Positions 6,088 through 13,940 of a stretch of DNA of 33,349 nt are shown in pieces. The DNA comes from a virus. The notes below the pieces were generated by a model. The model saw nothing but the letters and a program-made list of their open reading frames with translations, was not told the DNA's origin and did no database searches. The stretch spans positions 1-33,349 of IMG/VR virus record IMGVR_UViG_3300023179_000315; one strand, written 5' to 3'. The translations under genes were made by a program, and so were the position numbers. Every line of letters begins with the position of its first letter. The first letter of the stretch is position 1.

Positions 6088-6993
6088 ATGAAAGTAATTA
6101 AGACCAACAACCAATTCACGCGCGCTTGCGATGTGAAGATCCCCGCAATTTATTCGCGTCGTTTCAAGACTGGCGAAGAGGACCTCGATGCTCTCTTCGG
6201 TGGTCAGGGCTTTTTACCTGGAATGTCCTTTACTCTCGCTGCCGGTCCTGGTACGGGTAAGACTACACTCTTGATCCAGATGCTCGAAAAACTCGAGCTG
6301 ACGGGCAAGAAAACTGCTTACGTCTCTGCTGAGGAGTCTGTTGAGCAGTTGGCTTTTACCTGCAAGCGCTTAGGCGTTGAGCAAGTGTCGGTTGCTAACC
6401 TTACTAACATCGAGGACATCTTCGATGCCGTCGAGAAAAACAAGTTCGATGTCATCATTCTTGACTCTTTGCCGGCTTTGACTTCGCGAAAAAAACTGCG
6501 TGGTCGTCGCTTGGAAGAGTATCTCTCTAACTACATCGTTACGAAGGCGAAAGAGCTCGAAGTTGTGACGGGTGTTATCCTTCACTTCACGAAGACGAAT
6601 ACTTACAAAGGCTCGACTTTGCTTCCGCACTCCGTTGACTGCAATATCGTCATGACGAAGGCGAAAGACAACCCGACTGTTCGTGAGATTGACGTGACAA
6701 AAAACCGGTTCGGTGTCGCGGGCTATACGGCCTTCATGATGACTGAGCGCGGGTTCGACTTCCAGAAGGTCGAGGTCGTTGAAGGGGATGCTGTTCCGAA
6801 CAAACGAGGTAAGAAGGCTCAGTATATTGAGGCTGTTACCAACGCTGTTAAACAGAACGGACAGATTAACCTCAAGACGGCTACCGAGCTTCTGGGATGT
6901 TCTTTGAAGGCTCAGAACGTGCTCCGCGAGCTCTGCCTCACGGGCCTGGTTAAGAAAAACGGTCGTGGAGTTACAGCAATTTGGACAACTTAA
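6088..6993 (+). CDS. RadA/Sms-like RecA-fold ATPase with C-terminal winged helix (301 aa)
   Basis: RecA-superfamily ATPase: Walker A GPGTGKTT at about residues 53-60, Walker B VIILD at 122-126, and KNRFG at 205-209, the motif that marks the RadA/Sms branch-migration family. It lacks RadA's N-terminal zinc finger and C-terminal Lon-like domain. Instead the last 60 residues look like a winged helix (QINLKTATELLG, then NVLRELCLTGLVKK). It probably acts in recombination or replication-fork handling, as Sak4/UvsX-type proteins do in phages. Start 6088 is preferred over 6040 because the codon style changes there. The gene is visibly more GC-rich (many CTC, GCG, ACG codons) than its neighbours, suggesting recent acquisition or unusual expression. 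Confidence 0.85.
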   Translation: MKVIKTNNQFTRACDVKIPAIYSRRFKTGEEDLDALFGGQGFLPGMSFTLAAGPGTGKTTLLIQMLEKLELTGKKTAYVSAEESVEQLAFTCKRLGVEQVSVANLTNIEDIFDAVEKNKFDVIILDSLPALTSRKKLRGRRLEEYLSNYIVTKAKELEVVTGVILHFTKTNTYKGSTLLPHSVDCNIVMTKAKDNPTVREIDVTKNRFGVAGYTAFMMTERGFDFQKVEVVEGDAVPNKRGKKAQYIEAVTNAVKQNGQINLKTATELLGCSLKAQNVLRELCLTGLVKKNGRGVTAIWTT

Positions 6994-7006
6994 TAGTTGC
7001 ATTCTG

Positions 7007-7014
7007 AATAAATA
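7007..7014 (+). promoter_or_regulatory. Possible late promoter (AATAAATA)
   Basis: AATAAATA lies 16 nt before the ATG at 7031. The core matches the T4-type late box seen at the structural genes, but the spacing is longer, so this is tentative. Confidence 0.35.
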
Positions 7015-7030
7015 AAATTAAATTTAATAT

Positions 7031-7213
7031 ATGGAAAACACAAACACAGTACCTGAAAACATTCAAAAAGCTAAACAAGCTATTGAAGCTATTTTAGTTG
7101 AACACAAAGTTGCTCTTATTCCTACGGTTATTCACCAAGGAGATCAAACCTTTTCAACAATAGATATCGTTTCTGTCGCTGAACAGTCTCAGATCATTAC
7201 TCCTGCTTCTTAA
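7031..7213 (+). CDS. Small conserved-looking phage protein (60 aa)
   Basis: Layout: a helix with KAKQAIEAILVEHKVALIP, then two short strands (FSTIDIVSV). This helix-strand pattern ending in a proline is common in small phage proteins of unknown function. Its codon use returns to the AT-rich style after the RadA-like gene. Confidence 0.65.
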   Translation: MENTNTVPENIQKAKQAIEAILVEHKVALIPTVIHQGDQTFSTIDIVSVAEQSQIITPAS

Positions 7214-7217
7214 AAAC

Positions 7218-7246
7218 TTGCTTATTTCTTAAAGTTCCAATATACT
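7218..7246 (+). promoter_or_regulatory. Sigma70-like promoter with CTTAAAGTTCC spacer element
   Basis: -35 TTGCTT, 17-nt spacer ending CTTAAAGTTCCAA, -10 TATACT; the same architecture as the minus-strand promoters at 411 and 742. The ATG at 7256 is 9 nt after the -10, so the transcript would start only 2-4 nt before it. Confidence 0.75.
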
Positions 7247-7255
7247 TTAGGAATA

Positions 7256-7456
7256 ATGACAACTAAGAACAAGTCTCGCTTTACAGCAACTCACATCACA
7301 GTCTCTCGAAAAGACTACGATCAGGCTCTAGCTAAAGATCAACACCTCTTACAGCATCTCTTTGCTACTTATAAAAGGTCTTGGTCTTTGGCTGGAGTCT
7401 CTTTTTATAATCTTGATTCTAAAGATTTTGTCAAGCTGTTTAAACTTCTTGCTTGA
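7256..7456 (+). CDS. Small basic hypothetical protein (66 aa)
   Basis: Begins MTTKNKSRFTATHITVSRKD; basic, with a C-terminal hydrophobic helix (DFVKLFKLLA). First gene after the promoter at 7218-7246. The next promoter's -35 overlaps its stop codon. Function unknown. Confidence 0.65.
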   Translation: MTTKNKSRFTATHITVSRKDYDQALAKDQHLLQHLFATYKRSWSLAGVSFYNLDSKDFVKLFKLLA

Positions 7457-7481
7457 CATTCCTACAACAAACAACCATAAT
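7453..7481 (+). promoter_or_regulatory. Near-consensus sigma70 promoter
   Basis: TTGACA, 17-nt spacer, CATAAT. The -35 overlaps the stop of the preceding gene; the ATG at 7494 is 12 nt past the -10. No AAGTTCC element, so it is a different class from the repeated promoters. It heads the operon 7494-8709. Confidence 0.7.
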
Positions 7482-7493
7482 ACATACAAATAA

Positions 7494-7697
7494 ATGATAC
7501 AACTACTACAATCATTAACTGATATGCTTCTTGATACCGTTGAAGGTCTTGAAAGAGCATACAACGCCATTACCCGTAAGCCTAAACCGACAGCCTCCCT
7601 TTTGGCTCATAACGTCGATTGGTTTACTAATTGCAATTGGCGTGAACAGATTATTGCTTTCAAGCAATTGGACATTTATTACGCTTACAAACACTAA
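7494..7697 (+). CDS. Small hypothetical protein (67 aa)
   Basis: Begins MIQLLQSLTDMLLDTVEGLE; an N-terminal helix followed by a Trp/Asn-rich second half (DWFTNCNW). First gene of a short plus-strand operon with a strong promoter. No family recognised. Confidence 0.6.
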   Translation: MIQLLQSLTDMLLDTVEGLERAYNAITRKPKPTASLLAHNVDWFTNCNWREQIIAFKQLDIYYAYKH

Positions 7698-7698
7698 T

Positions 7699-7845
7699 AT
7701 GACAGAGAAACAAAAAAGAGAGCAGGTTCAGCAAGCCTTAGATTATATGATTGCTGAAGGTATGGTGGTGAAGGTTAAGGGCGGTTATCGTCTTAAGACT
7801 GAAAAAGAGTTAGAACAAGAGATGGAAGCTCTCTGCAATGACTAA
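7699..7845 (+). CDS. Very small helix-hairpin protein (48 aa)
   Basis: Begins MTEKQKREQVQQALDYMIAE, then a beta-like VVKVKGGYRL and an acidic tail. This resembles a minimal winged helix (helix, turn, two strands), but the length makes that uncertain. The frame is open further upstream to 7531; 7699 is chosen because it begins 2 nt after the preceding stop. Confidence 0.6.
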   Translation: MTEKQKREQVQQALDYMIAEGMVVKVKGGYRLKTEKELEQEMEALCND

Positions 7846-7999
7846 GTTCATAAAGTTTATTGCAGCTGGCATAATTATTCTTGCACTGGTATTCGGTGTA
7901 ATTGTTGGATGCAAAGTAACAGAACATATTCGCTTATCAATTCGTCAGGACCTTCAACAGGCCTTCAAGGACGAGCTGTCTAAGTATGGCAAACGTTAA
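7838..7999 (+). CDS. Candidate phage lipoprotein or single-pass membrane peptide (53 aa)
   Basis: Basic N-terminus (MTKFIKF), a hydrophobic stretch over residues 8-24, then Ile-Val-Gly-Cys at 22-25, which fits a lipobox with Cys25 as the modified residue. The mature part would be only 29 residues, charged and helical. It overlaps both flanking genes, in the operon style used here. By analogy, small phage lipoproteins act in lysis (Rz1) or superinfection exclusion (T5 Llp), but no Rz partner is seen, so the role is open. A plain membrane anchor is the alternative. Confidence 0.6.
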   Translation: MTKFIKFIAAGIIILALVFGVIVGCKVTEHIRLSIRQDLQQAFKDELSKYGKR

Positions 8000-8201
8000 A
8001 TGGGACAAGATTAAAGAGGGAGAGTTCTTTGCTTACAACCTCTCTTTTCATCCCGATACGCTTGTGTATCAAAAAATCAAACCAACAGGTTCAGAATACA
8101 ACGCCGTGTTATTAAACACCGGAGAGCTTTGTTGTGTGTATACAGACAATCATACATTTGAGAAGGTCGAGGTGGCCTTCGATATCAAACCCACAGAGTA
8201 A
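7986..8201 (+). CDS. Small hypothetical protein (71 aa)
   Basis: Predicted all-beta small protein with EGEFFAYNLSFHPDTLVYQK and a Cys-Cys in GELCCVYTD. The layout of a short barrel with alternating hydrophobics suggests an SH3-like fold, but this is only an impression. Overlaps the lipoprotein gene by 14 nt. Confidence 0.65.
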   Translation: MANVKWDKIKEGEFFAYNLSFHPDTLVYQKIKPTGSEYNAVLLNTGELCCVYTDNHTFEKVEVAFDIKPTE

Positions 8202-8213
8202 CAAATACGCTAC

Positions 8214-8447
8214 ATGAATAAAGAAGCTATTGAACTCGTCAAGCAGTACATCCTTGCTACGGTGTCTGGGGACAACACAATCAGCAGAGATGCTTATGAA
8301 GTTTTAACTCATATGCTTAAAGCTGATCGTGCCCTGGCTACTGGGCTCTATGATGTTTATGACCAGATTGAATCTAGTGGCAGTCGCTATCAGATTCCTG
8401 TATCATTAAACAGTGATGAACTCGATGACGAAGGATACGAACAGTAA
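8214..8447 (+). CDS. Small acidic hypothetical protein (77 aa)
   Basis: Helical, beginning MNKEAIELVKQYILATVSGD, acidic at the C-terminus (DELDDEGYEQ). It overlaps the start of the next gene by 23 nt. No family recognised. Confidence 0.65.
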   Translation: MNKEAIELVKQYILATVSGDNTISRDAYEVLTHMLKADRALATGLYDVYDQIESSGSRYQIPVSLNSDELDDEGYEQ

Positions 8448-8709
8448 GGTTAACGCTAGAGCTAAGCTTAAGCTCAAAGAGCTAGGCGAGTTTCAAGACG
8501 TACTCAAGAAGGCTTTTGACCAGTTCTTGTGGGCTCAAGACTTTACATCCTTTCCTCAAATACAGGATTGGTGCGGTAAGGTTCTAGATATAATTGAAGA
8601 GGTTGAGTATCAAGTCAGTAATGAATTCGATTATGTCGATTCAAGACTTACTGATTATGACTTTGAACTAGCTCAGTTTGAGGCTGAAAACGAAGTAGAG
8701 GTTGATTAG
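8425..8709 (+). CDS. Hypothetical acidic helical protein (94 aa)
   Basis: Basic first 20 residues, then an acidic helical domain with DQFLWAQDF and a Glu/Asp-rich C-terminus. Start uncertain: ATG at 8425 chosen, with ATG 8416 and GTG 8413 as alternatives; none has a Shine-Dalgarno. Its last 62 nt overlap the 3' end of the convergent GIY-YIG endonuclease gene, so both C-termini are encoded on the same DNA. Confidence 0.6.
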   Translation: MTKDTNSKVNARAKLKLKELGEFQDVLKKAFDQFLWAQDFTSFPQIQDWCGKVLDIIEEVEYQVSNEFDYVDSRLTDYDFELAQFEAENEVEVD

Positions 8710-9502
8710 CAGCTAATTTAGCCTCTCTGTTTCTTCTTCGAGTTTCTTGTCTCTTTTGAATATGTTCTGGAGTTAATTTTTTACCTTTATTAGCTAAAGC
8801 TATTTTTTGAATATGTTCAGGGCTTCTATTTCTGGCTGCTAAACATATTTTGGCTTTGTGTTCAGGGCTTCTATTTTTTGCTGCCAATGACATTTTTGCT
8901 TTAGTTTCAGAGCCTAGCTTTTTACCTTTATGAGCTAAAGATATTTTTAATTTAGTTTCCGGGGTTAGTTTTTTACCTAAACTAGCTAAAGACATTTTTT
9001 GAATTTGCTCAGGACTTAATTTTTTACCTTTTCCGGTTGTACCTCTAAGCATTTTAGTTTCTAACATTTTTTTAATTGATTCAGGATTTTTAGGAGGCAT
9101 TTTTCTACCTTTAGTAGTTGTTCCCCAAAGTCTTTTAGTCTCCTGCCGTTTTTTTATGGTTTCAGAGCTCATTTTTCTGCCCATTCTTGATAATGACATT
9201 TTTTTTCTAGCTTCTTCAGAAAATCTACCACAACTTCCACCACCCTCTTTTAAATTGTAATTAGTTTTTAATTCAATAAATTCAGGAGTTACTAAACATT
9301 TTTCAAAGAAGTTTAAAGCTGCTTCATTTTTAGCATATAAAAGAATTTCTTTTTTAAAATTCTTAACTCCATACTTTTTAATAGCACTTCTTATAGCTAC
9401 TCCACCACCCATATAACCGTCATTAACATTCTCTGTAATATGCTGACCTATATAGTTTTTACCATTAATTAAATTAGTAATTTCATAGATAAGATAATAC
9501 AT
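8648..9502 (-). CDS. GIY-YIG homing endonuclease with NUMOD3-type repeats (284 aa)
   Basis: The N-terminal GIY-YIG domain starts YYLIYEITNLINGKNYIGQ (Tyr-Leu-Ile-Tyr and Tyr-Ile-Gly), followed by a catalytic-type Arg and a Glu near residue 68 (FFEKCL). From about residue 95 on there are seven or more short basic repeats of the form G-(K/R)-K-x-(S/T)-P-E-x-x-x-K, the NUMOD3 DNA-binding module of phage Seg-like nucleases. It is free-standing rather than in a visible intron, flanked by unrelated phage genes. A late-type GATAAATA box sits 6 nt upstream of the ATG. The gene is a mobile element by type; its target is not evident. Confidence 0.9.
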   Translation of the reverse strand: MYYLIYEITNLINGKNYIGQHITENVNDGYMGGGVAIRSAIKKYGVKNFKKEILLYAKNEAALNFFEKCLVTPEFIELKTNYNLKEGGGSCGRFSEEARKKMSLSRMGRKMSSETIKKRQETKRLWGTTTKGRKMPPKNPESIKKMLETKMLRGTTGKGKKLSPEQIQKMSLASLGKKLTPETKLKISLAHKGKKLGSETKAKMSLAAKNRSPEHKAKICLAARNRSPEHIQKIALANKGKKLTPEHIQKRQETRRRNREAKLAANQPLLRFQPQTELVQSHNQ

Positions 9503-9508
9503 CTCAAT

Positions 9509-9516
9509 TATTTATC
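9509..9516 (-). promoter_or_regulatory. Late-type promoter (GATAAATA)
   Basis: Read on the minus strand, GATAAATA ends 6 nt before the endonuclease ATG. It matches the T4-like late -10 box seen at the structural genes. No Shine-Dalgarno would lie in the transcript. Confidence 0.55.
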
Positions 9517-9557
9517 AATGTACTAAAGAGGAACCTACTACTAATTTTTAAAAAAAG

Positions 9558-9992
9558 TTATAAGGTAATACCTTTTTCTGCAGCCTCATAGGCAACGTAT
9601 TTCATTACATCTTCCACACTTTGACAAGCTACTGCGATTTTTTGCTGCGCCCAAGGTTCTAAATCAATACCCATTTGAGCTAAGTTATGAATCTTCTTAG
9701 CGTTTGAATAGAGGGAGAAGAGATTTGAACGAACCATCCAATGTTCTTCAGACTCTTCATGAGCTTCTGAATGATCGCAGCCGCATTCTTGATCCATAGC
9801 GCCCATTGCTTCAGGGCCTGCTGGTATAGCTACTGTCATTGATACAGGAGACTGTTCTACGTTCTCTCTGTCTGTTACTTCAGGATTGACTCTAGCTATG
9901 TCTTCAGTAGCTGGGTCAGTTGGAGCGTTATGAATTTTTTGTAATGCAGAGAGATAGGCTTCGGAAATGAGACGAGAATCTTTTGATAACAT
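9558..9992 (-). CDS. Putative internal head / prohead-core protein (144 aa)
   Basis: N-terminus MLSKDSRLISEAYLSALQ contains an (L/I)-x-E site at Ile9-Ser-Glu11, then Ala, resembling T4 prohead-protease cleavage after a capsid-targeting leader. The C-terminal 60 residues (SNLFSLYSNAKKIHNL, then LEPWAQQKIAVACQSV) resemble a helical motif in small virion proteins of large myoviruses. The middle is acidic with a Cys-X-Cys and His-rich patch. It is transcribed away from the fibre genes from a divergent region with a late-type box. The identification is an inference. Confidence 0.55.
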   Translation of the reverse strand: MLSKDSRLISEAYLSALQKIHNAPTDPATEDIARVNPEVTDRENVEQSPVSMTVAIPAGPEAMGAMDQECGCDHSEAHEESEEHWMVRSNLFSLYSNAKKIHNLAQMGIDLEPWAQQKIAVACQSVEDVMKYVAYEAAEKGITL

Positions 9993-10006
9993 AATAGTAG
10001 TATTAT

Positions 10007-10013
10007 TATTTAT
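10007..10013 (-). promoter_or_regulatory. Late-type promoter (ATAAATA)
   Basis: ATAAATA on the minus strand, 14 nt before the ATG at 9992. It faces away from the fibre promoter at 10075 in the same 98-nt divergent gap. Confidence 0.45.
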
Positions 10014-10074
10014 TTAAATATTGTTTTTTATTTAATAGGTGTATAAGTTTTTTCTAAAAAAATAACAATTTGAC

Positions 10075-10081
10075 ATAAATA
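10075..10081 (+). promoter_or_regulatory. Late-type promoter (ATAAATA)
   Basis: ATAAATA, 9 nt before the ATG at 10091. A TTGACA (10070-10075) overlaps its left end but has no matching -10, so the late reading is preferred. Confidence 0.6.
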
Positions 10082-10090
10082 TAAACAGAT

Positions 10091-10378
10091 ATGCCAGCAT
10101 TAATACCATCTCAACCGGAAATAGAAATACCATCCGCTGAACCTCAACCATTAAATGTTCAAAAAACATTAAACTCTTTACAAGAATGTGCTATTGTTAT
10201 TGAAAAATATATTCAATTAGGTACAGATGAATTAAATGTAAAAAGAGTTCAAAGTAATGTTGATTTTATAAATCAAAGCTTAGCATATCCTGAAGTTGAT
10301 TCCGCTCTTATTAATCCGAATAGAACTACCGTTTTAACAGCATTGACAAACGGTCAAAACTTTTTAAATAATCTTTAA
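10091..10378 (+). CDS. Hypothetical virion-associated protein (95 aa)
   Basis: The N-terminus is proline-rich (MPALIPSQPEIEIPSAEPQP), followed by about 70 residues of helical sequence. It lies directly before the two fibre genes, each with its own late-type box, so a role in fibre attachment or assembly is plausible but unproven. No family recognised. Confidence 0.65.
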   Translation: MPALIPSQPEIEIPSAEPQPLNVQKTLNSLQECAIVIEKYIQLGTDELNVKRVQSNVDFINQSLAYPEVDSALINPNRTTVLTALTNGQNFLNNL

Positions 10379-10384
10379 TAAATA
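10377..10384 (+). promoter_or_regulatory. Late-type promoter (AATAAATA)
   Basis: AATAAATA overlaps the stop of the preceding gene and ends 7 nt before the ATG of the long fibre gene. No Shine-Dalgarno in between. Confidence 0.6.
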
Positions 10385-10391
10385 ATAATAT

Positions 10392-13300
10392 ATGGCACTT
10401 ACATATCTTGATCCAGAAATGATTGATTACCGCGGCAAAGGCGGTGTCGGTACAACAGCACTCGGAACAAACGCACTCGCAAGTATTGCTTCAAGCGGTT
10501 TATCTAATACCGCTTTAGGTTCAAATGCATTAAGTGGGCTAACTACTGGTGATCAAAACGTAGCCATTGGTCCTAATACATTAAGTAGACTTACAGATCA
10601 AAGTTATAATATTGCCATTGGTTCTGATGCTTTAAAAAATTCTACAGCAGCTGATAGCAACTTAGCTATTGGCTATCAGTCATTAGTAAATAATACTGTT
10701 GGAGATTCTAATACAGGATTAGGTAGAAGTACTTTATATTCTAATACTTCAGGATCTGCTAATATAGCTATTGGTAGAGAATCTTTATATTATAATTTAA
10801 CTGGTAGTTATAACGTAGGCGTTGGTTATCAATCACTTAGAGCTAATATAAAAGGATTTTATAATGTTGCTGTTGGTACTCAAACACTTTATAACAATAC
10901 AATGGGGGACGGAAATGTAGCTATCGGTCATAGTACTCTTTTTAGCAACACAACCGGTATCAACAACGTTGCTGTTGGTACACAAGCTCTTTATTATAAT
11001 ACTAAAGGTAATTTTAATACAGGTGTAGGTCAACGAGCACTTTTTCAAAATGTTGCCGGTATTTTAAATACAGCTCTTGGTTATGGTACGCTCTACTATA
11101 ACACATCAGGTAGTTTTAACACCGGTGTCGGTAGTCAAGCTTTACAACTTAATACAACAGGCTACGATAACGTAGGTGTTGGTTATTTGCCACTCTATAG
11201 CAATACAGAAGGTTATCGTAACGTTGGTATAGGTAATTTGTCACTTCGCTACAATACAACGGGTGCTAGTAATGTAGCTGTTGGTTATACTGCTTTACTT
11301 AATAATACTAGCGGTAATGGTAACGTGGCAGTTGGTTATGAATCACTTTATGGTAGTGGAACTTCAACAGCATATGAAAACGTAGCTGTTGGTTATAGAG
11401 CTCTTAGAAATACTACAACCGGGGATAACAACGTAGCTGTTGGTTACGAATCCTTAAGTGCTAACTCTACCGGTTCAAATAATATTGCTATCGGTCGTAG
11501 AGCTGGTGCTCTTAATACCACAGCTACTGATAACGTCGCTATCGGTACAAATGCTTTAGCTAACGGTCCTTCTTCATCTTATAACGTCGCTATTGGTACT
11601 GAAGCCCTTTATAACTCAGGTGCAGCTGATAGTAACCTAGCTATCGGTTATAGAGCCTTGAGTGCTAATACAACTGGTGACGCTAATACAGCCTTAGGTC
11701 GGGAAGCACTTATTAAAAATACCACAGGTTCTGGTAACGTAGCTATTGGTCGCAACACACTTTATAGCAACCTAACCGGTGTTAACAATACTGCAACAGG
11801 TATTGGTTCTCTTTCAAGTAATAAATCTGGTGATCGTAATATCGGTGTCGGTGCTTTTGCCTTAGAAAAGAATATATCTGGTACAAGTAACGTCGCTATG
11901 GGCTGCTTTGCCCTTGGTGCTTCAACTGCAGGTGACAACAACGTCGCTGTTGGTTGTGGATCAATGCGTAGTGCTACAACAGCATATGAAAACGTTGCTG
12001 TTGGCTACAATGCTTTATTTAACGTTTCAATAGGTGACAACAACGTAGCTGTCGGTTATCAAGCTCTTTCAGCTAATACAACAGGTTCTAACAACATAAG
12101 TATCGGTCGTAGAGCTGGTGCTCTTAATACCACAGCTACTGATAACGTCGCTATCGGTACAAATGCTTTAGCTAATGGTCCTTCTTCTTCAGCTAACATC
12201 GCTATTGGTACTGAAGCTCTTTATAATTCTAAGACGGCTGATAGTAACCTAGCTATCGGTTATAGAGCCTTGAGTGCTAATATAATTGGGGATTTTAATA
12301 CAGCCTTAGGTCGGGAAGCACTTATTAAAAATATTGCAGGTTCATATAATGTAGCTGCTGGTAAACAATCTTTATACAGTAATACATCAGGTAGTAGTAA
12401 CGTTGCTTTAGGTTATCAAACCTTATATGGTAATACATCTGGTAGTGCAAACATAGCCCTCGGTACATATGCGCTTAGTAGTAATACAGTAGGAAATCAA
12501 AACCAAGCTATCGGACAAAATGCTCTTGCTCGGAATACTGAAGGTATTCAAAATATAGCTATTGGTGGAAGTGCTCTTTATAATAATACTAACGGTGATT
12601 ATAATATTGCTATAGGCCCTAACACTCTTGTCGCTAACGTTACAGGTTCGTATATTGTAGCCATTGGTAGTCAATCACTTTATAACAATACAGCAGGTAT
12701 TAATAACGTAGGTGTTGGTACCAACACTCTTAGAGCTAATAATGTCGGTTCATATAATACTGCTTTAGGTAGTAACACTCTTATCAGTAATACTAGCGGT
12801 TCATTTAATACTGGTGTTGGTTACTTTGCACTTTATTATAATACATCGGGTTTTGATAACGTAGGTGTTGGTAGTCAATCACTTTTCGCAAATACTGAAG
12901 GTTATCAAAACGTTGGTATCGGTAACTATACACTTCGTCAAAACACAATAGGTAGCAATAATACAGCCCTTGGTTATAATGCACTCCGTAGTAACACTAC
13001 TGGTAATGGTAACGTAGGTCTCGGTAATAACGCACTTTATTCAGGATCAACAGCATTTGAAAACGTAGCTGTTGGCTTTAATGCTCTTTATACTAACTCT
13101 CAGGGCGATAACAACGTAGCTGTTGGTTACGAAGCTTTAAGTGCTAACTCTACCGGTTCAGGTAATATTGCCATCGGTCGTAGAGCAGCTGCTAAAAGTA
13201 CTACTTCAAGTAACAACATCGCTATTGGTAATAGTGCTATGGCAGGTGTTAACGTTACTTCAGACTACAACGTCGCTATTGGTACTGAAGCCCTTTATAA

Positions 13301-13940
13301 CTCAGGTACAGCTGATAGTAACCTAGCTATTGGTTATAGAGCCTTGAGTGCTAATACAACCGGTGACGCTAATACAGCCTTAGGCCGTCAAACATTAGCT
13401 CTTAACTTATCTGGCTCAAATAACGTTGCTATTGGTAGACAGGCACTTAATAATACAAATGCAGGTAATAATACAGCATTAGGTTATAGTGCTGGTTCTA
13501 CACTTACAATTGGTACAAATTGTACGTTAATTGGTTATAATGCTCAAGCTTCAAGTGCAGTAGTTTCAAATGAAATTACACTTGGTAATAGTTCAGTAAC
13601 AACTCTACGTTGCAACACACAAACAATTCTGACCCTATCAGATGCAAGAGATAAAAAGGATATTGAAACTATTACAGTTGGTATTGACTTCGTTAATGCA
13701 TTAAAACCGGTTAAGTTTACTTGGAATCAAAGAGATGGAGGTAGAGTTAATATACCTGATACAGGATTTATTGCTCAAGACTTACAACAAGCATCTACAG
13801 ACTTTAACTGTGAATACATTGGTCTTGTGGATAGTTCAAACCCCGATAGACTTGAAGCATCAGCTGGTAAATTAATACCAGTACTTGTTAAAGCAATTCA
13901 AGAACTTTCAGCAAAAGTTAAAGAACTGGAAAACAAATAA
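10392..13940 (+). CDS. Long tail-fibre protein: 17-residue beta-roll repeats plus S74 chaperone (1182 aa)
   Basis: From about residue 20 to 1065 the protein is about 60 copies of a 17-residue unit, N-(V/I)-A-(I/V)-G-x-x-(A/S)-L-x-x-N-(T/S)-(T/S)-G-x-x. This resembles the left-handed beta-roll of trimeric YadA/Hia-type head domains, so a long rigid trimeric shaft is expected. The last 100 residues start Ser1083-Asp-Ala-Arg and form a peptidase S74 intramolecular chaperone, which in related fibres cleaves itself after trimerisation at a conserved Ser-Asp. The C-terminus is a coiled coil. No signal peptide. A late-type box immediately precedes the gene. Almost certainly a receptor-binding or side fibre. 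Confidence 0.9.
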   Translation: MALTYLDPEMIDYRGKGGVGTTALGTNALASIASSGLSNTALGSNALSGLTTGDQNVAIGPNTLSRLTDQSYNIAIGSDALKNSTAADSNLAIGYQSLVNNTVGDSNTGLGRSTLYSNTSGSANIAIGRESLYYNLTGSYNVGVGYQSLRANIKGFYNVAVGTQTLYNNTMGDGNVAIGHSTLFSNTTGINNVAVGTQALYYNTKGNFNTGVGQRALFQNVAGILNTALGYGTLYYNTSGSFNTGVGSQALQLNTTGYDNVGVGYLPLYSNTEGYRNVGIGNLSLRYNTTGASNVAVGYTALLNNTSGNGNVAVGYESLYGSGTSTAYENVAVGYRALRNTTTGDNNVAVGYESLSANSTGSNNIAIGRRAGALNTTATDNVAIGTNALANGPSSSYNVAIGTEALYNSGAADSNLAIGYRALSANTTGDANTALGREALIKNTTGSGNVAIGRNTLYSNLTGVNNTATGIGSLSSNKSGDRNIGVGAFALEKNISGTSNVAMGCFALGASTAGDNNVAVGCGSMRSATTAYENVAVGYNALFNVSIGDNNVAVGYQALSANTTGSNNISIGRRAGALNTTATDNVAIGTNALANGPSSSANIAIGTEALYNSKTADSNLAIGYRALSANIIGDFNTALGREALIKNIAGSYNVAAGKQSLYSNTSGSSNVALGYQTLYGNTSGSANIALGTYALSSNTVGNQNQAIGQNALARNTEGIQNIAIGGSALYNNTNGDYNIAIGPNTLVANVTGSYIVAIGSQSLYNNTAGINNVGVGTNTLRANNVGSYNTALGSNTLISNTSGSFNTGVGYFALYYNTSGFDNVGVGSQSLFANTEGYQNVGIGNYTLRQNTIGSNNTALGYNALRSNTTGNGNVGLGNNALYSGSTAFENVAVGFNALYTNSQGDNNVAVGYEALSANSTGSGNIAIGRRAAAKSTTSSNNIAIGNSAMAGVNVTSDYNVAIGTEALYNSGTADSNLAIGYRALSANTTGDANTALGRQTLALNLSGSNNVAIGRQALNNTNAGNNTALGYSAGSTLTIGTNCTLIGYNAQASSAVVSNEITLGNSSVTTLRCNTQTILTLSDARDKKDIETITVGIDFVNALKPVKFTWNQRDGGRVNIPDTGFIAQDLQQASTDFNCEYIGLVDSSNPDRLEASAGKLIPVLVKAIQELSAKVKELENK
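10449..13587 (+). repeat. Coding tandem repeat, 51-nt period (about 60 units)
   Basis: Degenerate 51-nt units encode the 17-residue beta-roll motif. A 75-nt block at 11489-11563 recurs exactly at 12101-12175, an offset of 612 nt or exactly 12 units, and similarity extends about 100 nt further. A third related block occurs near 13269. Expansion by in-register recombination is the likely cause. Confidence 0.85.

Noticed and set aside
6370-7002. A 210-codon open frame antisense to the RadA-like gene
   Set aside because: It exists because the sense gene uses a GC-rich codon set that avoids stops on the other strand; the translation has no recognisable domain and the sense frame is a clear ATPase.
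10833-13326. Several open frames inside the fibre repeat, on both strands
   Set aside because: They are by-products of the 51-nt period, which keeps other frames open; their translations are simple low-complexity repeats.
10449-13587. Tandem repeats considered as a CRISPR array
   Set aside because: The 51-nt units are coding, degenerate and without distinct spacers; they encode a known type of fibre shaft.
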